This document shows positions 23,117 through 32,074 of a stretch of 34,365 bases of DNA, piece after piece. The DNA comes from Achromobacter denitrificans NBRC 15125 (GTDB lineage: Bacteria; Pseudomonadota; Gammaproteobacteria; Burkholderiales; Burkholderiaceae_B). The notes under the pieces are model-generated. The model was not told where the DNA came from and made no database searches. It saw only the letters and a program-made list of their open reading frames with translations. Made by a program: the position numbers and the translations under genes. The stretch spans positions 1-34,365 of the forward strand of contig NZ_BCTQ01000055.1 of assembly GCF_001571365.1 (NCBI RefSeq). The letters are read 5' to 3'. Position 1 is the stretch's first letter; each line of letters opens with the position of its first letter.

Positions 23117-23293
23117 ATGTCCACTCAGAACCAGCCCGATCAGCAGAAGCAGCCCCAGAAACAGCAGGCCCAGGAGGACCAGAAGGACCGCCGGCAGCCG
23201 GGTCAGCAATCCGGCCAACAAGGCCAGCAGGTCGAAAAGGACCGCCAGCAGCAGGGCCATGCCCCGGGGCAGCAAAGCAAGATGCCGCGCTGA
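23117..23293 (+). CDS. Tiny Gln-rich hydrophilic protein
   Basis: This 58-residue protein is about one-third Gln with Lys, Asp, Pro and Gly (QQKQPQKQQAQEDQKDRRQP) and no hydrophobic core, so it is probably disordered, hydrophilin-like. CAGGAGA precedes the ATG. It has its own sigma-54 promoter and two strong hairpins after it, so it is a compact stand-alone transcription unit of ~250 bases. Function unknown; a desiccation, osmotic or protein-protective role fits its composition. Confidence 0.72.
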   Translation: MSTQNQPDQQKQPQKQQAQEDQKDRRQPGQQSGQQGQQVEKDRQQQGHAPGQQSKMPR

Positions 23294-23301
23294 CGCCCTG
23301 G

Positions 23302-23333
23302 ACCGCGTTCCCGGTCCGTGGCGGGAACGCGGT
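23302..23333 (+). terminator. 12-bp terminator hairpin after the Gln-rich gene
   Basis: ACCGCGTTCCCG (23302-23313) and CGGGAACGCGGT (23322-23333) form a perfect 12-bp stem with an 8-base loop, followed by TTTACTTG, nine bases after the stop codon. Confidence 0.75.
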
Positions 23334-23339
23334 TTACTT

Positions 23340-23377
23340 GGCCCTGCCCGCGTCCATTCCAGGGCGCGGGCAGGGCC
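23340..23377. terminator. 13-bp two-way terminator between the Gln-rich gene and treY
   Basis: GGCCCTGCCCGCG (23340-23352) and CGCGGGCAGGGCC (23365-23377) form a 13-bp stem with a 12-base loop, followed by TTT on the plus strand. It is also correctly placed to end the treY operon from the other side. Confidence 0.75.
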
Positions 23378-23404
23378 TTTCGCATGCCCGGCCGCCGCCG
23401 CGCC

Positions 23405-26074
23405 TCAGCTGCGCACCGACAGGCAAAGCGCAACGGGCAACTCGCGCAGGACGTCGGCCAGCGCCATGCTGCCGTCGGCCGACACGTGCGTCCGCCGGCC
23501 ATGGACCGCGTCGTGCCAGGCGCCGCCCGCGACAGGCGCGGGCAGGCGCAGCGTCGTGTTCTCCCAATAGCCGCGCGCCTGCGCCGGCTGGCCGGCCGCG
23601 TAGCCGGAGAGCGCCAGCGCGCTGAGGCGGGGCGCGACGATCAGGGCGCTCAGCCCTTCGTGGCGGCGCAGCCAGGCCAGCGCGTGCCCGGCCCGAGGGC
23701 CGTGGACGGGCAAGGCCATGCAATTGCCTTCGGCAAACAATGCCGGCAGGCGCGCGCGGGCCGCCAGCAGCCGCTGGATCAGCATCAGCTTGACCGAGCC
23801 GTCGCGCCACGCGGACGCCGACAGGTCCGCCTTCGGGGCGCTACGCGCCCGCGCTAGCGCCGCGTCGCGCCGGGCGTAGTCGACTGGCCGCCGGTTGTCG
23901 GGGTCGACCAGGCTGAAGTCCCACAGCTCCGTGCCCTGATACAGATCCGGCACGCCCGGCAGCGTATTGCGCAGCAGGGTTTGCGCCAAGCTGTTGATCA
24001 TGCCCGCGGGCGCCAACCCGGACGCGAAGCCGGCGATCGCGCCCAACAGCGCGCGGCCGGCCGGTGCGTCTTGCAGAGACCCGACCAGGGCGCGCGCGGC
24101 CGCCTCGTAGGCGGGGTCGGGGTCGGTCCAGCTGGTATGCAGCTTGGCTTCGCGCAGGGCCTTCAACTGCCATTCGGCGATGCGCTCCAGCCATTGCGCC
24201 AAGGCCGCGTCGGGCCGGGCGCAGCGATCCGCGTCCCAGTCCGCCGGCCACGCGCCGACCAGCGTCTGGAGCAGCAGATAGCGGTCCGCGGCGGAGGGCG
24301 CGCCGCGGCCGGGCATCGCCTGGAGCCAGCGGGTGGCGGCTTCGCGCCACGCCTGCGGCATTTCGCTCAGGACGGCCAGGCGCGCCCGCGTGTCCTCGCC
24401 GCGTTTGTGGTCGTGGGTGGCGGTGGCGAGCATGGCGCGGGGGTACGCAAGCGCCCGCGCCCGGACCCGGGCGTCGAAGGCCTCCGGCGCCAGCGCGAAT
24501 TCGTCGGGCGTGGCGCCGACTTCATTGCGCGACAGCAGCGGCCCGTAACGGTACAGCAGCGTATCTTCCAGCGACTTGGCGGCCAGGGGCGGGGTCAGTT
24601 GCTGGAAGCGGCGCAGCGCGAGCGCGCGCGCCTCGCTTGCACGGGCATCGGGCGGCTGCGGATCCGCGCCGTCCAGCCAGCGGTCGAGTTGCGCGAGCAG
24701 CGTGGCGTCCGCGCTGCCGGGGCGGGCGGCCAGCAACACGGCGGCCCGGCGCCGGGCGAGGCGGCAGGCGCGGCGGTCGGCCGCGCCGCGCCCGCCATCC
24801 TCCGCATAGCTGCGATAGACCGGAAAGGCGGCGAGCAGGGCGGACAGCACGCGATCGATGGCGTTCGCGCTCCAGTCCCGGCTGCGCGCATCCAGGCGGG
24901 CGATGCGCTCCAGGCTGCGCACCAGCGCCAGCCGCTCGGCGGCGAAATGCCGCGTCAGCATGCGCCGGCGCGCCGCCACCAGTTGCGTCCGCGCCGGGCG
25001 CTTGTCGCCCGACAGGTCCTGCCAGAAGGCCTGCAAGGGCGCTTCGGCGGCGGGCGCGTGCAGCAGCGCGCCGACCTGATCCATGAAGTCGTAGCCGGTG
25101 GTTCCGTCCATTCGCCAGCGCGGGTCCGGCACTTCGCCGGGCGCCAGGATCTTCTCCACCACCACATAGGCTTGCGCCTGCGCGCAGGCGGCGGGGCGGG
25201 CCGCGCCGGCCTCGGCCAGGCGCCGGTCCAGGCGGCGCAGATAGGCGCCGGGCGACGCCAGCCCGTCGATGTGGTCGATCCGCAGGCCGTCCAGGATACC
25301 TTCGGCGTACAGGCGCAGTGCCAGCGCATGCACGGCGTCGAACACGCCCTCATCCTCCACCCGCACGCCCACCAGTTCGCTGATTTCGAAGAAGCGTCGC
25401 CAGTTGATCTGGTCGGGCGCGGTGCGCCACCACGCGAGCCGGTAGTGCTGCCGTTCCAGCAGCGCTTGCAGCCGCTCGCATCCTGTTTGGGTGGATGGGT
25501 CGTGCAGCGCCGCCAAGTCCCCCGCGGCGACGCCGCGCGGCAGCGAGGCGGACGCCACCGGATAGCGGCCGCCGGGAGTCACCAGCTCGGCCTGGTCGCT
25601 TGCCGGATCGACGAGCAGGCGCAGGCTCCCGTTCGCGAGCGCATCGCCATAAGGCTCGGCCAGCACCGGCAGCAGCACCTTGCCGCGCAGCGCGGGGTCG
25701 GGCGGCTGCCAGTCGATGTCGAAATGCCGCGACCAGGCGCTGGCCTCGCCGCGGGCCAGCACATCGCGCCACCACGGGTTGGCCGGATCCGCGGCCATGT
25801 GGTTGGGCACGATATCCGCGATCAGCCCCAGGCCGCGGCGGCGGGCGGCCTGCGCCAGCCGCCGCAAGGCCGGCTCGCCGCCCAGTTCGGGGTTCACCGT
25901 GGCGTGGTCAATGACGTCATAGCCGTGGGTGGAGCCGGCGCGGGCGCGGGTGATGGGCGACAGGTAGAGATGGCTGACGCCCAGGTCCGCGTAGTAATCG
26001 ACGCGCGCGCGCGCGTCGTCCAGCGTGTAGCCGGCATGCAGTTGCAGCCGGACCGTCGCCCGCGGGGCGCTCAC
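23405..26074 (-). CDS. treY: Maltooligosyl-trehalose synthase TreY
   Basis: This is 889 residues from a GTG start whose GTGA overlaps the malQ stop by 4 bp. The longer open frame up to 28396 is the wrong frame of malQ and treZ. Motifs: TVRLQLHAGYTLDDARARVDYYADLGVSHLYLSPI, IADIVPNHMA, the nucleophile region GILDGLRIDHIDGL, VVVEKILAPGE with the acid Glu, GTTGYDFMD and THDHKRGEDTRARL, all typical of GH13 TreY. It isomerises the reducing end of glucan chains to an alpha,alpha-1,1 linkage; TreZ then releases trehalose. It is last in the operon and is followed by a strong terminator. Confidence 0.96.
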   Translation of the reverse strand: MSAPRATVRLQLHAGYTLDDARARVDYYADLGVSHLYLSPITRARAGSTHGYDVIDHATVNPELGGEPALRRLAQAARRRGLGLIADIVPNHMAADPANPWWRDVLARGEASAWSRHFDIDWQPPDPALRGKVLLPVLAEPYGDALANGSLRLLVDPASDQAELVTPGGRYPVASASLPRGVAAGDLAALHDPSTQTGCERLQALLERQHYRLAWWRTAPDQINWRRFFEISELVGVRVEDEGVFDAVHALALRLYAEGILDGLRIDHIDGLASPGAYLRRLDRRLAEAGAARPAACAQAQAYVVVEKILAPGEVPDPRWRMDGTTGYDFMDQVGALLHAPAAEAPLQAFWQDLSGDKRPARTQLVAARRRMLTRHFAAERLALVRSLERIARLDARSRDWSANAIDRVLSALLAAFPVYRSYAEDGGRGAADRRACRLARRRAAVLLAARPGSADATLLAQLDRWLDGADPQPPDARASEARALALRRFQQLTPPLAAKSLEDTLLYRYGPLLSRNEVGATPDEFALAPEAFDARVRARALAYPRAMLATATHDHKRGEDTRARLAVLSEMPQAWREAATRWLQAMPGRGAPSAADRYLLLQTLVGAWPADWDADRCARPDAALAQWLERIAEWQLKALREAKLHTSWTDPDPAYEAAARALVGSLQDAPAGRALLGAIAGFASGLAPAGMINSLAQTLLRNTLPGVPDLYQGTELWDFSLVDPDNRRPVDYARRDAALARARSAPKADLSASAWRDGSVKLMLIQRLLAARARLPALFAEGNCMALPVHGPRAGHALAWLRRHEGLSALIVAPRLSALALSGYAAGQPAQARGYWENTTLRLPAPVAGGAWHDAVHGRRTHVSADGSMALADVLRELPVALCLSVRS

Positions 26075-28182
26075 GGCCGGCTCCGGCCGTCCCGGATCGC
26101 CTCCAGCCGCGAATGCGCGGCGGGGTCGGCGAAGCAGGCGTGGTTGTCCAGCGGAAGGCGCTGGCGCCAGTTCGGATGCGTGTCTATGGTGCCGGGCAGG
26201 TTCGGCTGGTCCAGCGCGCCGGCCAGGTCTTCCATGGGCACGAGCATGAGCGGGCAGGGCGCGGACGACACGAAGCGCAGCAAGTCCGCCAGCGGCGGCT
26301 CGGCGGGCGGCGCGACGTCCGCGCGGCCCATGGCTTGCGAGAGCAGCGCGCGGTCGGCGGCGCGGGCGCGCCGCAGCCCGTCTTCGCTGTCTTCGGGGCC
26401 GAGCAGGCCCAGCCGCGTGCGCCAATCGATGTCGCGGCCCGCCCACCAGCCGCGCAGGGTGGGCAGATCGTGCGTGGTGGTCATGGCGGCCGCCTCGATG
26501 GGCCAGGAGGCGGGCGCGGCGAAGGCGGCGGGCGCCTCGGGCAGGGCGTCGGCGGTATCGGCCGGGGCGGGTGGCGGCGGCTCGCGCATGAACCACAGCA
26601 CGTTCATGCCCAGCATGCCATGGCCGGCGAGCGTGGCGTTGAACCCTTCGGGCACCGTGCCCAGGTTTTCGCCGATGACGAGGGCGCGGTGGCGCCAGGC
26701 CTCCAGCGCCGTCAGCGCGAGCAGCGTCTCCAGCGGGTAGCGCAGATAGGCGCCGCCCTGGGCGGACGCGCCGTCGGGGATGAGCCACAGCCGCGCCATT
26801 CCGAGGATATGGTCGATGCGCACGCCGCCCGCGTGAGCCAGGGCCGCGCGCAGCATATCGATGAAGGCGGCGTAGCCCGAGGCGGCGAGCGCGCGCGGCG
26901 AAAACGCGGTCAAGCCCCAGTTCTGGCCCATGGGATTGTGGATGTCCGGCGGAGCGCCTATGGACATGCGCGGCATCAGGTCGGCCTGGCGTCCCCAGGC
27001 GTGGCTGCCGTCGGGGCTGTCGCCCACCGCCAGATCGGCGATCAGCCCGATGCGCATGCCGGCTTCCCGGCCCGCCGCGTGCGCGCCGGCCAGGCTTTCG
27101 GCGGCGAGCCATTGCGCGAACTGGTGGAAGTCGACCTCGCCGGCATGGAGGCGGGCGAAGCGCCGCACGCAGGCCGAGGCGGGATCGCGCCACGGCGCCG
27201 GCCACTGCGTCCAGGGCATATCCTCGCCGCCGCGCGCGGCATCCAGGGCTTCGAATACGGCGTGGTCCCGCAAGGGCTGCCCCTGGGCGTCGAGAAAGCG
27301 CGCATACCGTTCGCGCAGATCGGCGGGCGCCACGGCCTGGAACTGGCGGTGCAGGGCGCGCAGCAGGCGTTGGCGCTTCGCGCCCGCGCGCGGCCAGTCT
27401 ACCCACGCCCCGCCGTCCGGCCCGCCGGGTTCTTCCGCCTGGGCGCGGCGCAGCGCCGCGGCGCCCAGGACGGCCAGCGGATTGGCGTAGAGCGTATTCA
27501 GGAACAGGCGGCTGGACGGGGAGTAGGGGCTGCAGCGGCCAGGTTGCGCGGCGCGCATGGCGTGCACCGGGCTGATCGCCAGCGCGTCCGCGCCGTGGGC
27601 GGCGGCCGCGAGCGCGAGTTCGCGCAGCGCGGCGAAATCGCCGTAGTCGTCGTTCGCGCCCACGGCGCCGCGCGCGCACCGCAGGCTGTAGACCTGCGCG
27701 CACAGGCCCCAGCAGCGCGGATCGGCCTGCCCGGTGAGGTCGGACAGGCCGGGCGCGTGGCGCGGCGCGACGGCCAGCACGGCGTTCTGTCCGGAGGCAA
27801 AGCTGAGCGCGTGATAGCCGGGTTCGTCGGGCACGGGCAAGGCGGCCCCCGCCTGCCCGGGGCTGGCCGTGCCGTCCAGCCGGCGGCCCGATTCGCAATC
27901 GATCTGGTAGGCGCCGCTCGCCGCGGACGGCAGCGTCAGGCGGGTGCCGGCGCGCGCCGCGAGCAGCGGCGGCAGCCCGGCCTCGTTCTCGGTCAGCCGG
28001 CGCGTGCTCTCGCGTATGTCGGCGGGGGTTCCCGCGCGCAGCCCCAGGCCGGCCAGCAGCGCGCGCAGGGTATCGGCGGACACGCGCTGCGGGCGTTGGC
28101 GGGCGTCGGTCCAGTGCTCGGCGATGCCGGCCATGGCGGCCAGCGCCGACAGCTCGGGATCTTGCGGGCCGGCGGCGCTCAT
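26071..28182 (-). CDS. malQ: 4-alpha-glucanotransferase MalQ (amylomaltase)
   Basis: This is 703 residues, GH77 family. Motifs: YSPSSRLFLNTLYANPLAVL, the nucleophile segment VRIDHILGMARLWLIP, the acid Glu in VIGENLGTVPEGF, and the stabiliser in TTTHDLPTLRGWW. The N-terminal ~130 residues are the extension found in proteobacterial MalQ. It moves alpha-1,4-glucan segments between chains, supplying longer chains for TreY. It overlaps treZ by 4 bp (ATGA) upstream and treY downstream, so translation is likely coupled. Confidence 0.95.
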   Translation of the reverse strand: MSAAGPQDPELSALAAMAGIAEHWTDARQRPQRVSADTLRALLAGLGLRAGTPADIRESTRRLTENEAGLPPLLAARAGTRLTLPSAASGAYQIDCESGRRLDGTASPGQAGAALPVPDEPGYHALSFASGQNAVLAVAPRHAPGLSDLTGQADPRCWGLCAQVYSLRCARGAVGANDDYGDFAALRELALAAAAHGADALAISPVHAMRAAQPGRCSPYSPSSRLFLNTLYANPLAVLGAAALRRAQAEEPGGPDGGAWVDWPRAGAKRQRLLRALHRQFQAVAPADLRERYARFLDAQGQPLRDHAVFEALDAARGGEDMPWTQWPAPWRDPASACVRRFARLHAGEVDFHQFAQWLAAESLAGAHAAGREAGMRIGLIADLAVGDSPDGSHAWGRQADLMPRMSIGAPPDIHNPMGQNWGLTAFSPRALAASGYAAFIDMLRAALAHAGGVRIDHILGMARLWLIPDGASAQGGAYLRYPLETLLALTALEAWRHRALVIGENLGTVPEGFNATLAGHGMLGMNVLWFMREPPPPAPADTADALPEAPAAFAAPASWPIEAAAMTTTHDLPTLRGWWAGRDIDWRTRLGLLGPEDSEDGLRRARAADRALLSQAMGRADVAPPAEPPLADLLRFVSSAPCPLMLVPMEDLAGALDQPNLPGTIDTHPNWRQRLPLDNHACFADPAAHSRLEAIRDGRSRP

Positions 28183-29960
28183 GACGGATCATCCAGCAGC
28201 CAGACCGTGGTGTCGCCGCAAAGCTCGTCGCGGGCCACGCCGTCGCGCCCGCCGGGCTGCGATTCGAACAATAGCGTGGCGTACACGTCGGCGCCCGCGC
28301 GCAGCGGTTCGGGCACCGGCTCGCGGCGCGGCCCGAGATTCGCATAGACCGTGAGCCGCGCGCCGTCCGCCAGTTCCCAGCGGGCGAAGACGGCATGGCT
28401 GCCGATGGCCGCCGCGCCCAGGCTGGCGGCGCCGGCCAACCGGGGCGCGATCAGGCGGGCTCGCAGGTCCAGCAAGGCCGCGTACTCCCGCAGCCAGGCA
28501 TCGGCATCGGCGCCGGGTTCGGGGCGGCTGGCAAGAAAGGTGGCGGGATCGTTGGGATCGGGCAGGTCGGCCGCCGCGCCGTCGGCGTAGGCCGCGAAGC
28601 GCGAGAATTCACGACGGCGGCCGTCGCGCACGGCCTGCGCCAGGGCGGGATCCGCATGGCTGGTGAAATAGAGGAACGGCGCGCGCGATCCGCATTCCTC
28701 GCCCAGGAAGATCAAGGGGATCTGCGGCGCCAGCAATTGCAGCGCGACCGCGGCGCGCAGCCGCTCGGGGTCGTCCACCAGGCTGGCCAGCCTTTCGCCC
28801 AGGGCGCGGTTGCCCGTCTGGTCGTGGTTCTGCAGGAAGAGCACGAAGGCGGTGGGCGGCAGCTCCGCGCTGGGTTCGCCTCGCGGCTCGCCGCCGCGAT
28901 ACCGCGAGCGCTGGCCCTGGTAGAGCCAGCCTTCGGCCAGGCATCGCGCCAGCGCCTCGGCCGGCTGCTCGGCATAGTCGGCGTAATAGCCCTGCGTCTC
29001 GCCCGTCAGCAGGTGATGCAGCACGTGGTGGGCATCGTCGTTCCACTGCGCGTCGTAGTCGCCGCGCAGCAGGCTGGCGCGGTTGTCGTCGTTTTCCAGC
29101 ACCAGGTGCACGCGCCGCTCGGGCGCGATGCGGGCGTGGACGTCGGCGGCCAGCTCGCGCAGCCATTCGTGGCCGGCGATCGCGTGCACCGCATCGAGGC
29201 GCAGGCCGTCGAAGCGGTACTCGCTCAGCCAATACACCGCGTTGTCCTTGAAGAACTGGCTGACGGCGGGCTGGCGGAAGTCGATGGCGTCGCCCCAGGG
29301 CGTGGGCACGTCGTGGCGGAAAAAGGGCGCGGCATAGCGCGGCAGATAATTGCCGTCGGGGCCGAAATGGTTGTAGACCACGTCCAGCATCACGCCCATC
29401 CCCAGGCCGTGCGCGGTGTCGATCAGCCGCTTCAATGCTTCGGGCGTGCCATAGGCGGTATCCGGCGCATAGGGCAGCACGCCGTCGTAGCCCCAGTTGC
29501 GGGGACCGGGGAAATCCGCAATGGGCATCAGCTCCAGCAGCGTGACGCCCAACGCGGCCAGCCCGGGCAGCCGGGCCTCCAGCGCGGCGTAGCCGCCTTC
29601 CAGGCCGACGTGGGTTTCGTAGATCACGCTGGCTTCCCAGGGCAGGCCGACCCAGTCGGGGTGGCGCCACGGGTAGTCGTCCGGCGCGACCACGACGCTG
29701 TCGCCGTGCACGTCGCCGTCCTGAAGCCGCGAGGCCGGATCCGGCGCCACCGTCCGGGCGTCCAGCCGGTAGTGGTAGCGGGCGCCCGGCGGGCAATCGA
29801 CGTCGGCCTGGACGTAGCCGTCGGCGTCGGGGCGCAGCGGGATCGGCGGATGGCCCTCGACTTCCAGGGCCAGGGCGGCGGGAGCCGTGGGCGCCCACAG
29901 GCGAAAGCGCGTGACGCCGCTGTCCAGCAGCACGGCGCCCTGCGACCGGGACGATGTCAT
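28179..29960 (-). CDS. treZ: Maltooligosyl-trehalose trehalohydrolase TreZ
   Basis: This is 593 residues from an ATG that overlaps the glgX stop by 4 bp. An N-terminal carbohydrate-binding module (VTRFRLWAPTAPAALALEVE) is followed by a GH13 barrel: DVVYNHFGPDGNYLP, nucleophile FDGLRLDAVHAI, acid Glu in HLVLENDDNR and FLQNHDQTGNRA. It cuts maltooligosyl-trehalose to free trehalose. It works with TreY, encoded two genes downstream, with malQ between them. Confidence 0.95.
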   Translation of the reverse strand: MTSSRSQGAVLLDSGVTRFRLWAPTAPAALALEVEGHPPIPLRPDADGYVQADVDCPPGARYHYRLDARTVAPDPASRLQDGDVHGDSVVVAPDDYPWRHPDWVGLPWEASVIYETHVGLEGGYAALEARLPGLAALGVTLLELMPIADFPGPRNWGYDGVLPYAPDTAYGTPEALKRLIDTAHGLGMGVMLDVVYNHFGPDGNYLPRYAAPFFRHDVPTPWGDAIDFRQPAVSQFFKDNAVYWLSEYRFDGLRLDAVHAIAGHEWLRELAADVHARIAPERRVHLVLENDDNRASLLRGDYDAQWNDDAHHVLHHLLTGETQGYYADYAEQPAEALARCLAEGWLYQGQRSRYRGGEPRGEPSAELPPTAFVLFLQNHDQTGNRALGERLASLVDDPERLRAAVALQLLAPQIPLIFLGEECGSRAPFLYFTSHADPALAQAVRDGRRREFSRFAAYADGAAADLPDPNDPATFLASRPEPGADADAWLREYAALLDLRARLIAPRLAGAASLGAAAIGSHAVFARWELADGARLTVYANLGPRREPVPEPLRAGADVYATLLFESQPGGRDGVARDELCGDTTVWLLDDPS

Positions 29961-32068
29961 GGCGCCTCCCCCGGCGCTTGCGCGGCCGCCAGCAGCACCG
30001 CGCTGCGCGCTTCCACCGCGACGCTGGAGTCGGCTACCGGCGCGGCCGGCGCCAGCGTGGCCGAATCCAGTTCGCGGATCCACGCGGCGGCGGGCTCGGG
30101 CAACTGGAACGACACCGCCTCGGGCCCCGGATTCAGCAGCAGCAGGGTCACGTCGGCGCTGCCGTCCTCGCGCGGCGCGGCGCGGCGCAGGGCCAGCACG
30201 CGCTCCTGCTCCGAGGCCCAGGCGGCCTCGTCCAGCGGGGCGCCGGCGGCGTCGAACCAGGCGATGGCCGCCACGCCCGGACTCAGCTCGCGATTCGCGT
30301 CGCCGTAGCGGGCGGCGCGCAGGCTGGGATGGGCCCGCCGCAACGCCAGCAGGCGCGCGACGTAGCGGCTGAGTTCGCGGCCGGCGTCGCCCTGGGCCTG
30401 GGTCCAGTCCAGCCACGACAGCGGGTTGTCCTGGCAATAGGCATTGTTATTGCCTTCCTGGCTGTTCCCGAACTCGTCTCCCGCCAGCAGCATGGGAGTG
30501 CCGTCCGACAGGAACACGCTGGCCAGCAGGGCCCGCTGCACGCGCGCCCGCGTCTCCAGGATGGCGGGGTCCTGCGTGGGGCCTTCCTCGCCCCAGTTGT
30601 GGCTGTAGTTCTCGGCATGGCCGTCGTTGCCGCCTTCGCCGTTGGCCTCGTTGTGGCTGCCGTCGTAGGCCACGATGTCGGCCAGGGTGAAGCCGTCATG
30701 CGAGGCCGCGTAATTGACGCTGGCCCAGGGGCGGCGATGGCGGCGGTCGAACAGGTCGCGCGAGCCGCAGAGGCGGGCCGCCATGTCGCCGCGCGTGCCC
30801 TCGTCGCCGCGCCAGTAGCGGCGAGCGGTGTCGCGGAACTTGTCGTTCCATTCGGCGAAGCCGGGCGGGTGGTTGCCCAGCTGGTAGCCGTCCGGGCCGA
30901 CGTCCCAGGGTTCGGAAATCAGTTTCAGCCGGGCCAGCGCCGGGTCCTGCAGCACCGCGTCGAAGAAGCCCGAGCCGGGGTCGTAGCCCGTGCCTTCGCG
31001 GCCCAGGGTCACGCCCAGGTCGAAGCGGAAGCCGTCCACGCCATAGGACTCGGCCCAGTAGCGCAGCGAATCCGTGACCATCTGCAGCACGCGGGGATGC
31101 GAGAGGTTGACCGTGTTGCCGCAGCCGGTGTCGTTGATGTAGTAGCGCTCGTCGCCCGGCACCAGGCGGTAGTAGCTGGCGTTGTCCAGGCCGCGCCAGG
31201 ACAGGGTGGGGCCCAGCTCGCTGCCCTCGCAGGTGTGGTTGTAGACCACGTCCAGGATCACCTCGATGCCCGCCGCGTGCAGCCGGCGGATCGCCTGGCG
31301 CAGTTCGTTGGGGTTGTGCTGCAGGTAGGCGGGCTCGGGCGCGAAGAAGGACAGCGTGCTGTAGCCCCAGTAGTTGCGCAGGCCGCGCTCGGTCAGGAAG
31401 CGGTCCTGCAGGAAGGCATGGATGGGCAGGAGCTCCACCGCGGTCACGCCCAGCCGCTGCAGGTGCTCGATGAAGCGCGGGTCGGCCAGCGCGGAGCAGG
31501 TGCCGCGCAGCGGCGGGCGCAAATCCTCGCGCAGCATCGAGGCGCCGCGCACGTGGACTTCGTAGATGACGGTGTCGTTCCAGGGCGTGGCCGGCGGCCG
31601 GCTGTTGCCCCAGATGAAGGGCGCCTCTTCGGCCACGATGGCCTTGGGCATGGCGGGCGCGCTGTCTCGGCGGTCCAGGCTGAGATCGGCGCGGGCATGG
31701 TTCATGCGGTAGCCGAATAGCGCGTCGCTCCAGTGCAGCGGCCCCGTCAGCTGGCGCGCGTAGGGGTCCAGCAACAGCTTGTGCGCATTGAAGCGGTGGC
31801 CGTTGCGCGGATCGTGCGGGCCGTGGGCGCGATAGCCGTAGACCAGGCCGGGATGCGCGTCGGGCAGGTAGCCGTGCCAGATCTCGTCGGTGCATTCGGG
31901 CAAGGTGAAGCGGCGCAGTTCCTTGCGGCCCCGGGCGTCGAAGAGGCACAGTTCGATGCGGGTGGCGTTGGCCGAGAATACGGCGAAATTCACGCCCAGC
32001 CCGTCGCTGACCGCGCCCAGCGGATAGGGCTGGCCGCCCTGGATGCGCGTCAATTGAGAGGGGTCCAT
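29957..32068 (-). CDS. glgX: Glycogen debranching enzyme GlgX
   Basis: This is 703 residues. An N-terminal CBM48 (GVNFAVFSANATRIELCLFD) precedes the GH13 barrel: ILDVVYNHTCEGSELGPTLS, nucleophile DGFRFDLGVTLG, acid Glu in LISEPWDVGPDGYQ, and NYAASHDGFTLADIVAY. The NGEGGNDGHAENYSHNWGEEG stretch is typical of GlgX/TreX isoamylases. It removes alpha-1,6 branches so linear chains can feed MalQ and TreY. It starts 6 bp after glgB stops, with only a weak ribosome site (GAAGG), and overlaps treZ by 4 bp. Confidence 0.96.
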   Translation of the reverse strand: MDPSQLTRIQGGQPYPLGAVSDGLGVNFAVFSANATRIELCLFDARGRKELRRFTLPECTDEIWHGYLPDAHPGLVYGYRAHGPHDPRNGHRFNAHKLLLDPYARQLTGPLHWSDALFGYRMNHARADLSLDRRDSAPAMPKAIVAEEAPFIWGNSRPPATPWNDTVIYEVHVRGASMLREDLRPPLRGTCSALADPRFIEHLQRLGVTAVELLPIHAFLQDRFLTERGLRNYWGYSTLSFFAPEPAYLQHNPNELRQAIRRLHAAGIEVILDVVYNHTCEGSELGPTLSWRGLDNASYYRLVPGDERYYINDTGCGNTVNLSHPRVLQMVTDSLRYWAESYGVDGFRFDLGVTLGREGTGYDPGSGFFDAVLQDPALARLKLISEPWDVGPDGYQLGNHPPGFAEWNDKFRDTARRYWRGDEGTRGDMAARLCGSRDLFDRRHRRPWASVNYAASHDGFTLADIVAYDGSHNEANGEGGNDGHAENYSHNWGEEGPTQDPAILETRARVQRALLASVFLSDGTPMLLAGDEFGNSQEGNNNAYCQDNPLSWLDWTQAQGDAGRELSRYVARLLALRRAHPSLRAARYGDANRELSPGVAAIAWFDAAGAPLDEAAWASEQERVLALRRAAPREDGSADVTLLLLNPGPEAVSFQLPEPAAAWIRELDSATLAPAAPVADSSVAVEARSAVLLAAAQAPGEAP

Positions 32069-32074
32069 ATGCGT

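Noticed and set aside
23981..26740. Long plus-strand open frame (919 codons) opposite treY and malQ
   Set aside because: It is the shadow of GC-biased third positions in treY and malQ. Its translation is Arg/Gly/Ala/Gln-rich without domains. The same holds for the long antisense frames at 11547-13238, 26113-28347, 28395-30308 and 32144-34204.
26075..28396. Upstream extension of the treY frame to 28396 (1663 codons)
   Set aside because: The extra part is the wrong frame of malQ and the end of treZ, with Arg-rich composition. The GTG at 26074 overlapping the malQ stop gives the normal TreY length.
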